From NCBI RefSeq assembly GCF_051622035.1, contig NC_135365.1, forward strand, positions 12,194,001 to 12,258,000: DNA of 64,000 bases. The letters are read 5' to 3'. Under the pieces are notes generated by a model, which was given only the letters and a program-made list of their open reading frames with translations, did no database searches and had not been told where the DNA came from. The position numbers were made by a program, and so were the translations under genes. Positions 11,620-23,535 of this stretch are shown piece after piece (the first letter of the stretch is position 1; every line of letters begins with the position of its first letter). The stretch is from Arctopsyche grandis. Its lineage: Eukaryota; Arthropoda; Insecta; Trichoptera; Hydropsychidae.

Positions 11620-11879
11620 TACAAAAGTTTCTTTATCTTTTTTTTGATAAAATGTCCTGGTTATCCATTTGAAAAAATGGTCACCTACACACATGGTACT
11701 GAGCCGAGTGCAAATTATACAATAAAAAAGGTGGCAATACACTTTTCAAGGTAGCCACAGGTATCGAGAATGAAAATATAAGCCAGACACGTTTTTTTCC
11801 ATGAAGCCCTAGTAACTTTAATCTTTACTCCCATGCTTGTCCCTTTTGTAGGAATGCATTACAGCCATTATAGAGATAT

Positions 11880-12820
11880 ATGTATAGGTATATAAGTACA
11901 CAAATAGGCACCAGAGAAAGTCACGATGACCACTAAACAGGTCCAGGACGCGACCTTCCATCGAAGACGCTAGACTCCTACACAGTTGTAGGACGCAACC
12001 TATCCAGAGGACATTTGGACCTACATATATAAACCCCCCACAGTAGACTCAACAACACACCTCATCCAGCTACGCCACCATGGCTACGTCTAAACTACCG
12101 ATATCTACACCCGATATTTACGAATTTTTCCATAACCAGTTCCTAAATAGCAACCACATGTTGCAATATGGGAACTGGATATGGAAAACTCGAAAATATC
12201 GGGTGTACATAAATATCGGTAGTGTGGACGTAGCCCATGAGCAGAGCAACTAATTCATACAGCTACGCCACCTGGAACAAAAGAGGACACTTTGTAACTA
12301 GGAACTATGTCTTAGTTCCTACTCCTCGATAATACTGTGCAATATAAACATCTGTAAAATATATTAACAATAAAAAGAAGCTTCCGACAAACACACCATT
12401 GTGTTTCCATCAGAGAAATGTAATATTAATAGAAGTGGCTTTAGGTGTTCTTTTGTTGTCAAGTGACATTCTGTCCACGGACAAATCTAAATAATTTTAG
12501 CATCAGTCGTATTTGCCGCTTAGTGCTTGACGTATGTCCGATAAAAACTTCTCTGTTTGTTTATATTATGTACTCGCAAGATGGGCAAGCATCGGTAAAA
12601 ATTGCACAATACATTCAAAAACACACAATAAACAACATGGGATACATTTTTATAAGTAAATTAATCCGATTGTATTCCGTGCGATGTAGCGTATTTATAG
12701 AGACGTACCGCGTAAAATTGACAACACTTATTTATTCGTAAGGGCCCCTCTATTCTTATTGTATCTCTCTGGTTTCCATAGGCACCATACCTTCCATGCC
12801 TACATTGGTGACCCCTACAA
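11880..12820 (+). mobile_element. Possible degenerate LTR remnant
   Basis: A TATA box (CATATATAAACC near 12022) is followed by an AATAAA signal (around 12370). Near 12810, CCTACA is followed by TTGGTGACCCC, which resembles the LTR end and primer-binding site of insect LTR retrotransposons. No matching second LTR or gag/pol is seen, and foreign sequence seems to interrupt the stretch. Confidence 0.3.
12082..12235. repeat. Foldback element with about 70-bp arms
   Basis: GGCTACGTC...ACTACCGATAT at the left is inverted as ATATCGGTAGT...GACGTAGCC at the right, and the arms pair through CCCGATATTT and CCAGTTCC. A direct repeat, CAGCTACGCCACC, sits at 12067-12079 and again at 12260-12272; it may be an old duplication around the insertion. 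Confidence 0.7.
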
Positions 12821-13362
12821 CGAATATCGCACCTTCACGACTACACCTAGTGACCACGGACTACGAACATCTCGCCTTCGCTGCAACCGTCACTACCTTC
12901 CTACACTTTTATGGTTTTTTTTTAATTATTAATCATACATACTATAAAAATGGATATCATAAATACATATGTATGTATATAGAAATATTTATAATTAGTA
13001 TTCATATATTAATTCAAACAATGAATTTTGAAGTTAAGTTTGAGCTGAAAAGCATATGAAATAAACAAATTTATTTATAAATAGACTTTTATGCTTTTGT
13101 TTTTCACACCAGTAAAACGTGGATAAGTTTGTTTCATACATATTATTACATGTTAGTAACATATCATATCATATCATCATATAGATATATGTATAATATC
13201 GCTATTCTGTGTGTCTGTATGCGTATCTGCGATACCGCTCGCCGTACTTACGTACATGTAATAGTCTTTTCGATTCGACGGGTGACCGTGAAAAAGTATT
13301 CGACCGTATTCGAAAATATACGTTTATCATGCATACATATGAAAAACGGTTAGTATATATAT
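12300..13362. other. Spacer without a supported gene
   Basis: Apart from the possible LTR remnant, this contains AT-rich unique sequence and ATATCA-type short repeats near 13155-13200. Short open frames here show no recognisable protein motif. Confidence 0.4.
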
Positions 13363-13712
<350 letters not shown>

Positions 13713-14259
13713 GCCTACATAATTTTATCACAAGTACATATACATATATCAATTTTAATGTAATTTTTATACAATTTAAATATAGTTTGATTCAATTTTT
13801 ATATTTTCTAATACGTTTATTTATTAAAAATTTTGAGAAAAGTAATCGATTACTAGGAAAATTATATTCTTTTTAAATATAACTCGTAGAAGAAATGAAT
13901 ACAAAAAAAAATCAAGTCATATTACTATTATGTAATTTCAACATTAAATACTGTTTTGGAAATAGATATACTATAATATGGACTTTGATACAATGAAACT
14001 GTTTTCAAGGCAACCTGTTTCGTTTTTGTTGAAGACAATATTAGAAAAAAAAAAGTATATGATATTTTTTCATAAATTTTCGTGTTTAAATAAAGATGAG
14101 AAAACATTTTATAAGGGCATCTATTTACATATACGTAAATTATATAAAACCATAGTATAATATATTATAATCGATGTTATCGTTGAAGATCTTTTGCGCA
14201 ATGCCAGTCTGGTAATTTTTTTGTCAAGCAGTTATTGGCAGTGCAAATATATTCATTCC

Positions 14260-14355
14260 TAGTTTCATTTTAGCATCATAGTTCGAGTCGCTCTCTTCCA
14301 GTACGGTCGTTTTTGCACACTTGCATCTGCGAAAAACAAGTGTATCACTTCTCAG
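14260..14355 (+). promoter_or_regulatory. Possible promoter and noncoding exon of esterase gene 2
   Basis: The region has a TCATTT initiator-like site at 14265-14270, a second candidate (CCAGTACGG) near 14296, and a possible donor CTCAG|GTAACA (14355/14356). An acceptor GATTGCAG|GTTC at 14603/14604 precedes the coding start, which suggests an untranslated first exon as in gene 1. There is no strong TATA box, so the start is uncertain. Confidence 0.25.
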
Positions 14356-14630
14356 GTAACACAATATAACCGCAAATCATTGAGGTCGACTCTTTGGTCT
14401 CTTTTTATTGTAAATAGATCTCGACGAATGCTATTACATATATACATTTTTATTGTTTCACCTTGGGCCTCAATTGTGAACATAGCATTGATGACAATTT
14501 AGTGTACGAAGCATTGTAGCTCTATTGAGATAACTGCATGTTATAGATATATACATAAGTGCTGATATCAACGGGCAGTTTATTAATATTGATTTGATTG
14601 CAGGTTCAGAGCTTTCTCAAATTTGGAAAA

Positions 14631-16465
14631 ATGTCTAACCCTGAAGTAACTGTAGAGCAGGGTAGGTTGAGAGGATGTACTCTAACCACTGAAAATGGAT
14701 ATTCGTACAGTGGGTTTATGGGAATACCTTATGCCAAGCCACCAATAGGAGAACTTCGATTCAGAGTATGCCAATTTATTTTTAGTTCCGAATACTATCC
14801 TATAAGTGTATATATGTAGATATAGCATACGTATAGCATGCGTATAACAAGCGCGTATTCGAATATGTCATATAAAAGTGTTCTCCGTTCTTAGGATCCC
14901 CAGTATCCAGAAAAATGGGAAGGAGTACGTGATGTCATTACTGAAAGCAATGACAATCCTCAATTAGATAACGTATTCGGGAAAGGCTTTAAAGGAAGTG
15001 AAGACAGTCTTTACTTAAATGTATTTGTACCCAATGGAGCGTCTGTAAATTCCAAGTTGCCAGTAATGGTGTGGATTCATGGTGGAGCTTTTATCATGGG
15101 TTCGGGAGGCCGGGAGTTATACGGGCCAGATTTTTTGATACAAGCTAATGTGATCATTGTCACTATTAATTACAGATTAGGACCGATTGGATTCCTGTGC
15201 CTAAACACTGCTGAAGTGCCTGGAAATGCTGGTTTGAAAGATCAAGTATTTGCCCTAAGGTGGGTTCATAAGAATATCCACGCTTTTGGAGGAGATGTTG
15301 ATAATATTACTATATTTGGAGAGAGTGCTGGTGGAGCTTCTGTTCATTATCAGATGATGTCTCCAATGTCTAAAGGACTTTTCCACAAAGCTATAATTCA
15401 ATCTGGAATGTCAACTTCCTCTTGGGCTACTCAGAAGAATCCGGAAAAAAATGCTTTTGACATAGCTAAGGATTTAGGATTGGAATCTTCTTTATCAACT
15501 GATAAAGAAGCTGTATTGAAATTTTTAATGAAAGTTCCTATTGAAGATTTGGTAAATGCTGTTACCAAACCAATGTTGGCATCTGATTTGAACCCTTTTG
15601 TACCAATCGTAGAACAAAGCTTTACCGGAGTGGAACCATTTATAACTGTCAATCCACTTGAACTAATGACGACTGGAAATTACAACACAGTGCCTTGCAT
15701 TCAAGGTTTTACATCTCAAGAAGGGGCACTGTTTTTGATGAAGGGTCATAGTAAGATAACTGACATAACTAAGGTTACCAAGTTGAGTGACTCTGGTATC
15801 GAATTACCAAAAGTGTTGGCGGCAAATTTTGGGAAACCGCTGAATGACGATAAAATAGCGTATATCACGAATAAAATTGAACATTTTTATTTTGCTAACG
15901 AGGAGAATTTTATTGACGGATATATTAATTTGATGACCGACTTAGTGTTTTTGCGAGATATAGATCGAAGCGCCAAGTTACATAGCAAACAAAATTCTGT
16001 CTATTTATACAGATTATCTTATAATGGTGCATTGAATCTGTTCAAAATGCTAGTAGCGTACCCATACAAGGGAGCATGCCACGGAGATGATCTTTGTTTC
16101 CTGTTTAAACAAAATTTTAAAATGGATGAGCTTCCCGAAGGGGTTGAGATGCCCAAAATCACTGAATCGGATATATTGACCATTAAAAGATTTGTCAGTT
16201 TGTGGACCAATTTCGCTAAATATGGGTGAGATTGGTTTTTGCTTTTTTTTACCGGTCATTTTGTGTTTGTTATAATGTATCGATTGTATTGGTTTTGGTG
16301 TTGTATTTCAGAAACCCAACGCCCAAGTTGTCAGATACAATAACTACGATTTGGGAACCAGTCACCGATGATAATCTTCATTGTCTGGATATTGACAACG
16401 AAATGAAAATGACATGTGATCCGTGTGCCGAGCGAATTAAGTTCTGGAAAAATCTTATGGATTAA
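14631..16465 (+). CDS. Carboxylesterase (alpha-esterase-like), gene 2, three coding exons
   Basis: Predicted 539-aa carboxyl/cholinesterase-family enzyme, coded by exons 14631-14765, 14895-16225 and 16312-16465 with GT-AG introns. The start MSNPEVTVEQGRLRG is chosen over an upstream in-frame ATG because that one lies before the splice acceptor at 14603/14604, and because this start gives a 45-aa first coding exon, the same length as in gene 1. Features: GIPYAKPP (31-38), HGGAF (107-111), Ser189 in GESAGGAS, Glu321 in GFTSQEG and His441 in GACHGDDL, so the triad is complete. No signal peptide is seen, so it is probably cytosolic. It is a tandem paralogue of gene 1, with near-identical blocks such as EVPGNAGLKDQVF. 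The natural substrate is not predictable; detoxification or semiochemical turnover are family roles. Confidence 0.93.
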
Positions 16466-16469
16466 TAAA
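16464..16469 (+). terminator. AATAAA overlapping the stop codon of esterase gene 2
   Basis: AATAAA begins on the second base of the TAA stop. If used, the 3' UTR would be only about 20 bases; no other exact AATAAA is obvious in the next 100 bp, although AT-rich variants occur near 16560-16600. Confidence 0.35.
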
Positions 16470-18827
16470 AAAACAAGCTTGGAATAATAATACTTGTAAT
16501 AGTATTCATATTATAATATATACATTATTCTTTACTGTAATGTAATTAATATATTATATTTTTGCAATAACTTTATATATAAAAATATTAATACATATAC
16601 ATATTATATGCAATGCGATTTATTTTATTTCAATCATCATTTACATATGTGGATTGTTTCAAAGAATGTAAACAATTTTTTAGCACGATATTATAAAATT
16701 GTTGATTCAATTGCTATCCAAGAGTAATGCTGTGTAGTAGACAGTTTTGTGAGTTGAATATTTTAGTCGAATGTTAACCTTGGACAGATAGAATTTCACA
16801 CAGGTTAATTATTTATGTAAACAGGAAAAATTAGCTATTTTTACAGTAAATTATTCAATTAACAACTGTGACTGAACATGGTTCAGTCTGGGTTATTACA
16901 TAGCATGGTAAAATAACAATGAAGTTTCAACAATTTTATGATCCGGCTAGTAATAAACAATGAGAGTGTGACTTATATTTCATTTAAATCAATTTGAATT
17001 GGTATGATGCATTCCTATTGTCACCGTTTATATGAATAAAAAAATATTTTTAAGACATTACACTTTAGATACAATTATTTGCTCTTTACATGAAGATAAG
17101 CAAGTATTTAAATAAATAACTGCTAACAAGCAATATAAAGTAATTATGTAATTAAGTAATCCTACTAAAATTATGATACAATAAATTATTCTGTAACATT
17201 TGTATTGTACATATGTATATATGAAGTTATATTTATATTTAAATTGGCACTTAGAGTGCCAAAATAGTTTATTACACAAACAAATGTTATATATGTACAT
17301 ACATACATATAAATTGCAGACTTTCAATCCAGATGGCAATATTTTCTAGAAATGATTACATCTCAATTTGATTTTCATTTATTATAATATATAGAGACAT
17401 CTTCAGATCAAATATAACATTATACAAACAAATTTTTTGTAGAGCTGTTTTGAAGCAGCTGTAGATGTCTCCATTGGGGGTGAGGAAATGGGACGATTTT
17501 CCGGGAAATTTTCCGTGTAAGTTCCGGGACAATGTTTCCCCCGTTAGTCAGTAAGGGAGTTTCGCGGAGGAAACAACCCCCTTTCGGATTTCGCACCCCT
17601 AAAACCTACCCCAAGGTCCCCTTACACTCATACACTCATCTCCAACTCATCACTTTTGCAAAAACGACCAGTTGCATCAAAAAAGATTCGCGTCCAGATT
17701 TGTGCTCATCGCAATTGCACTCGCTTGATTTTTTGGTGAATATTGGTCAACAGAGAAGACTCTTTTCAGAATGATCGGTGAGTTGATAATGTACCTACAC
17801 AATATTTTTTTTGTGTTCAGCCTATTATATGATTTTATCCGTTCTGTTAATTGTCTTTCCACCATTTTTTCTTTCTTTTTAAGTCTTGCACCATTATTTT
17901 TTTCTGATTTCTCTGGGTTTCATTTGATAAAGTGTTCTAGTATATTAAAATCTGTATAATTATTAATTCATTTTTATTTTTTTATGTGAACATATTATTG
18001 TAATTTTTATATTTCTAGATTGTAATTAATACTTTGGTATATGGTAAGTAATCTGGAACTACTACGTATTTCAAGCGAAAAATAAATAATTTATCAACAT
18101 TATCTTATACGCATACATATATAAATAGTAAATTAATTTTTTTTAGCCCTATTTGCGTATCTTTATTGACTAGTTTTGATAAAAATTTACATATAACATT
18201 ATTATACATTACACAATCGTACACTTTTGGTCTAATAATAGGTATAAGTCGTCTAATTGTTTCTGCCCCACCCTGTATATGTAAAGAATATATGCATCAG
18301 AGTAGTTCTAACAGGGTTTAATATGCTTAAAATAGGTGAGAGATCTTTTGTTGAAGATATTGATGATATAACTATGGCTATTTACAGCTGAAACATTATT
18401 GTAATAAGAAGCATGGAAATATAATTATGAATTGATATTGAATATATTTAGAAATCTATGTCGAAAAATTGACATAATTTTTTTTTATATTTTGTATGTA
18501 CACATAAAATATAAAAAAGCACAAAAGAAAAAAATATATGACACGACTTAAACCTTGAAAATTTTGTATATTTTATTATGGAATATTAAAAAAGTTATTT
18601 AAATAAATAAAAGTAGGGATTGCTGTAATAAATTTTGTGTATTAAGAAACTTATAATATTACATATGTATATGTATATGTATGCACATGAAATGCGAATG
18701 ATATTAATTAAATATGGAATAGGAATTCAAATTTCAAATAATACCTGTATATTATGAGTGATATTTTTTTCATCTTTTATATAAATATTGTAATTTAAAA
18801 AAAAAATCATTGTTAATTATTTATATT
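16470..18827. other. Spacer downstream of esterase gene 2
   Basis: AT-rich with no gene seen. A GC-richer patch at about 17460-17620 is non-repetitive. GTTTCTGCCCCACCCTGTA near 18260 looks like a single mariner-type terminus without a partner. Confidence 0.4.
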
Positions 18828-19084
18828 GGTTCCCGGAAATATGCACTAAATTGCACTGAATGGTGGCGCAGTTTCGAAAAGTCCTAATTTTCAAAGGCGC
18901 TCAAAAAAAACTTGCGCAATAAAATTCCACAAAAAAATCTCAGAACCCTCGCATAATATACAAATACCTTTTGAAACTTTTTTGTGGAATTCTATTGCGA
19001 TAGTTCTCCTTGAGCACCTTTGAATGTTTTGATGTCTCGAGAGTGCAACTACATACATATCTCGAGTGCATTTTTCCGGTCACC
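18828..19084. mobile_element. Foldback MITE with GGTNNCCGG ends
   Basis: GGTTCCCGGAAATATGCACT at the left is inverted as AGTGCATTTTTCCGGTCACC at the right. Further in, TTCCACAAAAAA pairs with TTTTTTGTGGAA, and TCAAAGG pairs with CCTTTGA, so most of the 257 bp can fold back on itself. I could not identify a target duplication. Confidence 0.6.
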
Positions 19085-19439
19085 ATCTAGATGAAGTTGA
19101 ACCTGAAAACAGTATTTTTACTTGGAGCATATTTGCACTTGTTAAAAGTAATTTATTAATCAACTTAAAGCGTTGACATAAATGCAAAATTATCCAATAT
19201 GGAGATGAATTGAAAAAATCGAATCCATTTTTATCTCCAGATCAACTGGCAGACATGTTTGTTTTACTCTCAATGATGAATTGTCACACAAACCATCCGG
19301 GGTGTGTCTGTCTGCCCGCATCAATTAATTAATATATCTCCCAACACCCAGAAGAGTAGATATATCTACATGTACATACGTACGTAGATACGTTTTCATA
19401 GTGTACGTCTTCATAATTTAACGGACATAATTTAGAACG

Positions 19440-19780
19440 AGGCGGAAAACCGAGCATTTTCATAGTGGATTTTCATAGCCGATTCGAGTTGAATGTATGA
19501 CCGTTTTTATTGAGGTCATAACCTGTTAGCGTCTTTACGGACCACTCGACCGAGACGCTCGTATCTCGTATATTTACGACGACAGTCTCAACTTTTATTT
19601 TTTTATTATTTTCCATCGACGATAAATTTGCATTTCGGTCGATCGCTTTCCGTTTCCGCGCTCGCGGCGAGAAAATTCCCTTTTCTTCTGACGGCTTAAG
19701 GGATCGCCTTCAAAGCGTACGCGCCACGAATATCAAATTACAATAAACTCGTTCGCGCCGATTTATTGATTGAAAACACG
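19440..19780. other. GC-richer unique block, candidate regulatory DNA
   Basis: Non-repetitive and richer in CG than its surroundings (for example TTTCCGCGCTCGCGGCG). It matches no repeat in the window and has no convincing reading frame. This is compatible with an enhancer or an untranslated exon; compositional evidence only. Confidence 0.3.
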
Positions 19781-19889
19781 CGAATTTTCACTTAAAGCTA
19801 TTATTTTCAACAAGGTAATTAAAACTGCTTTAAATTGTATATACATTCTGATTTTTTTCATATACATCAACATCATTTACAGCCTTTCA

Positions 19890-20045
19890 CCATCCACTGC
19901 TGGATGAAAACCTCTCCAACATGCTTCCATTCGTCTCTACTTGTGCAACTCTCATCTAACTCATCCGAAACATCCTATAAATGTCATAAACCAATCTCTC
20001 ATGAGGTCATATTCTCTCGGGTACTGTTCGAGCACTTCTTTCATC
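19890..20045 (-). mobile_element. RTE-like LINE, 3' end of ORF2
   Basis: The minus strand encodes the typical C-terminal ending seen in the copies at 22860 and 46303 (FHPAVDG type, from CATCCACTGCTGGATG on the plus strand), preceded by KCW/EGYHS-like degraded reverse-transcriptase tail sequence. It is a short, broken fragment. Confidence 0.6.
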
Positions 20046-20099
20046 CATAAATCGTTCGTTCTTTTAACTACGTAGATCAACAATTGTTATTACAGTCAC

Positions 20100-20560
20100 T
20101 TTATTTATTTATTTATTTTACATATATACCAGGAAGGCCTTACAGGTAAATCCCAATGCGCCTTCCTGGCCAATTTCAAATTACAATTACAATTACAAAT
20201 GCAGCATTTTTATTACAAGTCGTTGAATTACGAGACACTGAAAAACTCGCAAATTAATGAGACATCTATGAATTGTACATAAATTTTATTATATATTAAT
20301 CATACTCAAATAGTGGTACTATAGTAGATAGGAAGGATTTTTAGCCAATTTTTTTCCGGGAACCGTTTCAACAATGAAATCAGAGAAAATTGGTAAACTC
20401 TGATAGGAAACGATCAACCTGGAGTCACAAATATCCAGGTCTGACCAGCACTACAGAAAATTCTCAGAAAATTTATTTTCAATCGAGGTCAGCTCATGGG
20501 ATCGAACCCGGTGCCTCTCGGTGTTAGGCAGAAGCTTAACGACCGAGCTATGCTGCCGGC
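20100..20560 (-). mobile_element. tRNA-derived SINE, family A, complete copy
   Basis: Head with A and B boxes (GGGTTCGATCCC, plus-strand complement near 20508-20519), the shared central domain and a 3' hairpin at 20129-20169 (CCAGGAAGGCC...GGCGCCTTCCTGG on the plus strand). The tail is TTTATTTA-type on the plus strand. It is almost identical to the copy at 36158. Confidence 0.9.
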
Positions 20561-20690
20561 TAATATATTGATCAGTCAATTATAAGTACGCATATACATA
20601 TCTGTTAGTTAGTTAGATTTCAGTGAGCTTATGTTATGGGAGATTATTTTAACCTATTTGTCTGGTAGCGTGCGCTCATCATTATTTCAA
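20561..20690. repeat. Sequence upstream of a SINE, duplicated at 36600
   Basis: About 130 bp directly 5' of the SINE head (TAATATATTGATCAGTCAAT onward, ending ATTATTTCAA) recur almost unchanged at 36600-36735, next to the other near-identical SINE. Other family A copies lack it. Confidence 0.85.
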
Positions 20691-21489
20691 CAGGACGCGT
20701 GCGTGGACTGCAGTGGTGAGAGGGGTATCTTCATGTCATTATTAATTCGTACGAACTTATTATTAACTTAACTTTCTCCTAAATTTATCCTAATATGTAA
20801 ACACCGTTATCGGTCACTTGGTCAAACCTATGTATGTCAATATAAGGAAAAAATATCACTTAAAACACTCCTGGGGGCTAGGCTTGCGATGGGGCGTGGC
20901 AGTATAGATTTGGCGTACCTAAATTCTAAAAAAAACATGCCGCGTACTTCTTTGTGTGTTTAAATAAACTAAGAAGAAATAAAATTAGAAATAAAAACCT
21001 TGTAAAAATAGTCATTAATTATGATAAATTCTACAAGAAAGTTTTTCATAAAATTAAATTTCATATTTGATGAAAAAGAAATAAACGAAAAATCATTTAA
21101 ATAAAATTTAAATAAAACAATAGAATTTCAATATTATTTTCCCTGCCCATTTGTTACACAAAAGCGTATGTTTGTTCGTTCCGAAAATCTACATTGTTCT
21201 ACTTATAATCATCAAATCAGGTGTGTACACTATTTTATGACACTCTAATGGATCCAAACACGATAAGACATGTATCAAGTATCATGACCGTGAAACAAAT
21301 CTTAATTTGTACGCGTCGAATATGAACTGGGACACTCTTATTTTCCGTTAAAAATACATACTTCTTTCTTGGTTTCAACTTTCACACATCCAAGCAATGC
21401 CGGGTGATTTCGTTAGTATATTATATAAAGTAAAATTTCCATTGTGAAAATCTAGTTATTAATTTAGAACTATTAAATTTCGCATACGC
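20691..21489. other. Spacer, no gene seen
   Basis: AT-rich unique sequence, no recognised feature. Confidence 0.4.
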
Positions 21490-21863
21490 ATTTATTTATT
21501 TTTATCTTTAATTTATACTAGGAAGGCCTAAAAGGTAACCCCAATCCGCCTTCCTGACCAAAAACATTGTACATTTGATACAAATATTATTAGTATTATA
21601 CAAAGTACACACATCAATTAATATCCACAGAGACATCTATGGTCCAATTAGAAATTTGTAGCATTTTAACCAATTCAGTGAAATTCAATAAATACATATC
21701 AATTAACATCATTTGTGGTAAAATTTGTAAATTTTCACCATTTTGGAAAACTCTGATAGGAAACGATCGACCTGCAGTCACAAATCCAAGGTTTGCCTAT
21801 CAGAAACCAGTGGGGTTTAAAGTCGTGACCATTATATGCTAACGACTAATCTATTTTGCTGGC
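21490..21863 (-). mobile_element. Chimeric SINE: family B-like head, family A tail
   Basis: The plus-strand left end is the family A tail (TTTATTTATT, then CTAGGAAGGCC...GCCTTCCTG). The head reads GCCAGCAAAATAGATTAGTC then GTTAGCATATAATGGTCACG, which belongs with the family B head (GTTAGCATATTATG). The central domain with AACGATCGACCTG lies between them. The B box region is degraded. Confidence 0.7.
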
Positions 21864-22859
21864 ATCAATCCGTCTATTGATCTGCCATACATTTCAATGA
21901 AATATAAATACATAAAAATCTACAATAGTTACTATACAATACGACAATATTTTAACTTAAAATTCACACTGATAAATGAAGCATATCTTCTTCGATCAAA
22001 AAAGTCTTCATCAACATACCCAATGTAAAATATTTTTATAATAATTGGCCATTAGCTATACGTAAATATGTACTTAGGTAGTTTCAATGAAAACCACTCG
22101 CCATACGCATTTGATATTTTATATTTAAATATGTATTTTGGTTTAATTTCGGACACAATACACGTTGCAGAAGTTGTGTGGACCTTCCCACGTGGTTTTA
22201 CTGCTTAATTCATAATGCTAAATCGTGTTTAAAAATTAATTGAAAGATCGTGAACACACGCACGTGACCCGTCCTACAGGACCTCGATCCTATTATGGCC
22301 GCACCCAACAATAGTCCCTTTTCCGAATTAGAAATGCGATATACGATCTCACGTAAATATATGTATATATGTATGTATGTAGGTGCATATATTCGTATAC
22401 GTGTATACTTAGAATGTGATGTAAATTCAAACACCAGATTCAGAGTGGAGATCGAACTCCGGTGACCCATTTTAAAATAGAGTCAGCGTGGAAATTGATA
22501 GATGCATTCAATTTCGAATCTGAAATGGAGGACGTTTGTATAAATGTTGAAATACATATGTACATATAATACAAACTAGAATAGTTGAAGTAGGTCGTTT
22601 CCGTTTTAGGAATAACTTTTTGTTGGAGTTTTGAGGGCTCTTTGCGGAACTTTTTGCGTCTCTTCAAGCTTAAATTGGGCTTCTTCTTTCCATATCTTTG
22701 AGAGTGTATGAATTTTAAGCATTGATGAACTATTTTATATCTAGGGTGAATGAATGCCATTTACAAATCCAAAATGCTACTTTGCCTGAAGAAAAAGATC
22801 TTCGATTAATCTGGCTTGCCCGTGATGATGTGTGAAACTTGGGAATAGAACACTAGAAT
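21864..22859. other. Spacer, no gene seen
   Basis: Mostly unique AT-rich DNA. Short TATG repeats occur near 22365-22380. Confidence 0.4.
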
Positions 22860-23535
22860 TCTGCATAAATTCCAATGGACCCAAAGAAGTATGGAACGTT
22901 GTATGGTATGCATAACGATGAGAGATAGGATGATAGACGGACAAAAAATGTGTTCAATGGTAAGCAAGAAATTGTAAAACACATAATCGTCCGAATTTGT
23001 CTTTATAGCAAAATTTTTCAGAGACAGTGTCGATTAATTAAGTCGAGTTAGCATCTAAGATGCAATCAAAAAATTTTTTTGATTGTGTCAATAATTATAT
23101 ACCAAAAAATAACCAAAATATGAAAATAACTGTCATAAACATTTGATCTAATTTCGATCTGCTAATATGTTCATGTTAATATGAAAAGTTGTATGCTTGG
23201 CATAAAAAAACGATACGTGGTTGAGAAGTATGAAAAGGGTAGTTGAACACTGGTCGACCAATCGTCCTGGGCGCCCAATCGTCGCGTACCGGATAGAATA
23301 GACTGAAATGGCAATGGGCAGGTAATAGATAGAAGAATAGACTATACATAGACAAAAGAAGTGCTCGAATTATACCAGAAGGAATGTAAAAAGATGCAAA
23401 GAAGGCCACAGGGGAGATGGTGGAAGACATTAGAAAAATGTGTGGGAATGACATGGATGAGGGTTGACCAAAACGCGTGTTGGAGAGATTTTCATCCAGC
23501 AGTGGATGGTGTAAAATATACATGATGATGTTGAT
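22860..23535 (+). mobile_element. RTE-like LINE ORF2 C-terminal remnant
   Basis: In shifting frames the plus strand encodes QRSMERCMVCITMRDR (about 22881-22932), LKWQWAG (about 23303-23325), then RRPQGRW (about 23399-23420) followed by LEKCVGMTWMRVDQN. It ends with the FHPAVDG motif near 23505. These are the conserved blocks after the fingers/palm region of RTE-type reverse transcriptases. Frameshifts, stops and an AT-rich insertion around 22970-23210 make it a pseudogene. Confidence 0.75.

Larger units (their letters stand above)
10907..11686. mobile_element. Possible TIR element ending AGGTGACCATT
   Basis: AGGTGACCATT at 10907-10917 is inverted at 11676-11686 (AATGGTCACCT). The flanks are similar (CTACACCA and CTACACAC) but not a clean target duplication. 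The interval holds the TA-flanked MITE at 11134-11619, so this would be an older element split by a younger one. The short repeat leaves the call uncertain. Confidence 0.4.

Noticed and set aside
14598..14819. Start codon at 14598 for gene 2 (MQVQSFLKFGK...)
   Set aside because: It lies before the splice acceptor at 14603/14604, and the frame beyond 14765 reads into the intron. MSNPEV at 14631 fits the paralogue.
18240..18280. Mariner element end (CTGCCCCACCCTGTA)
   Set aside because: A single terminus-like match with no partner within a few kb.
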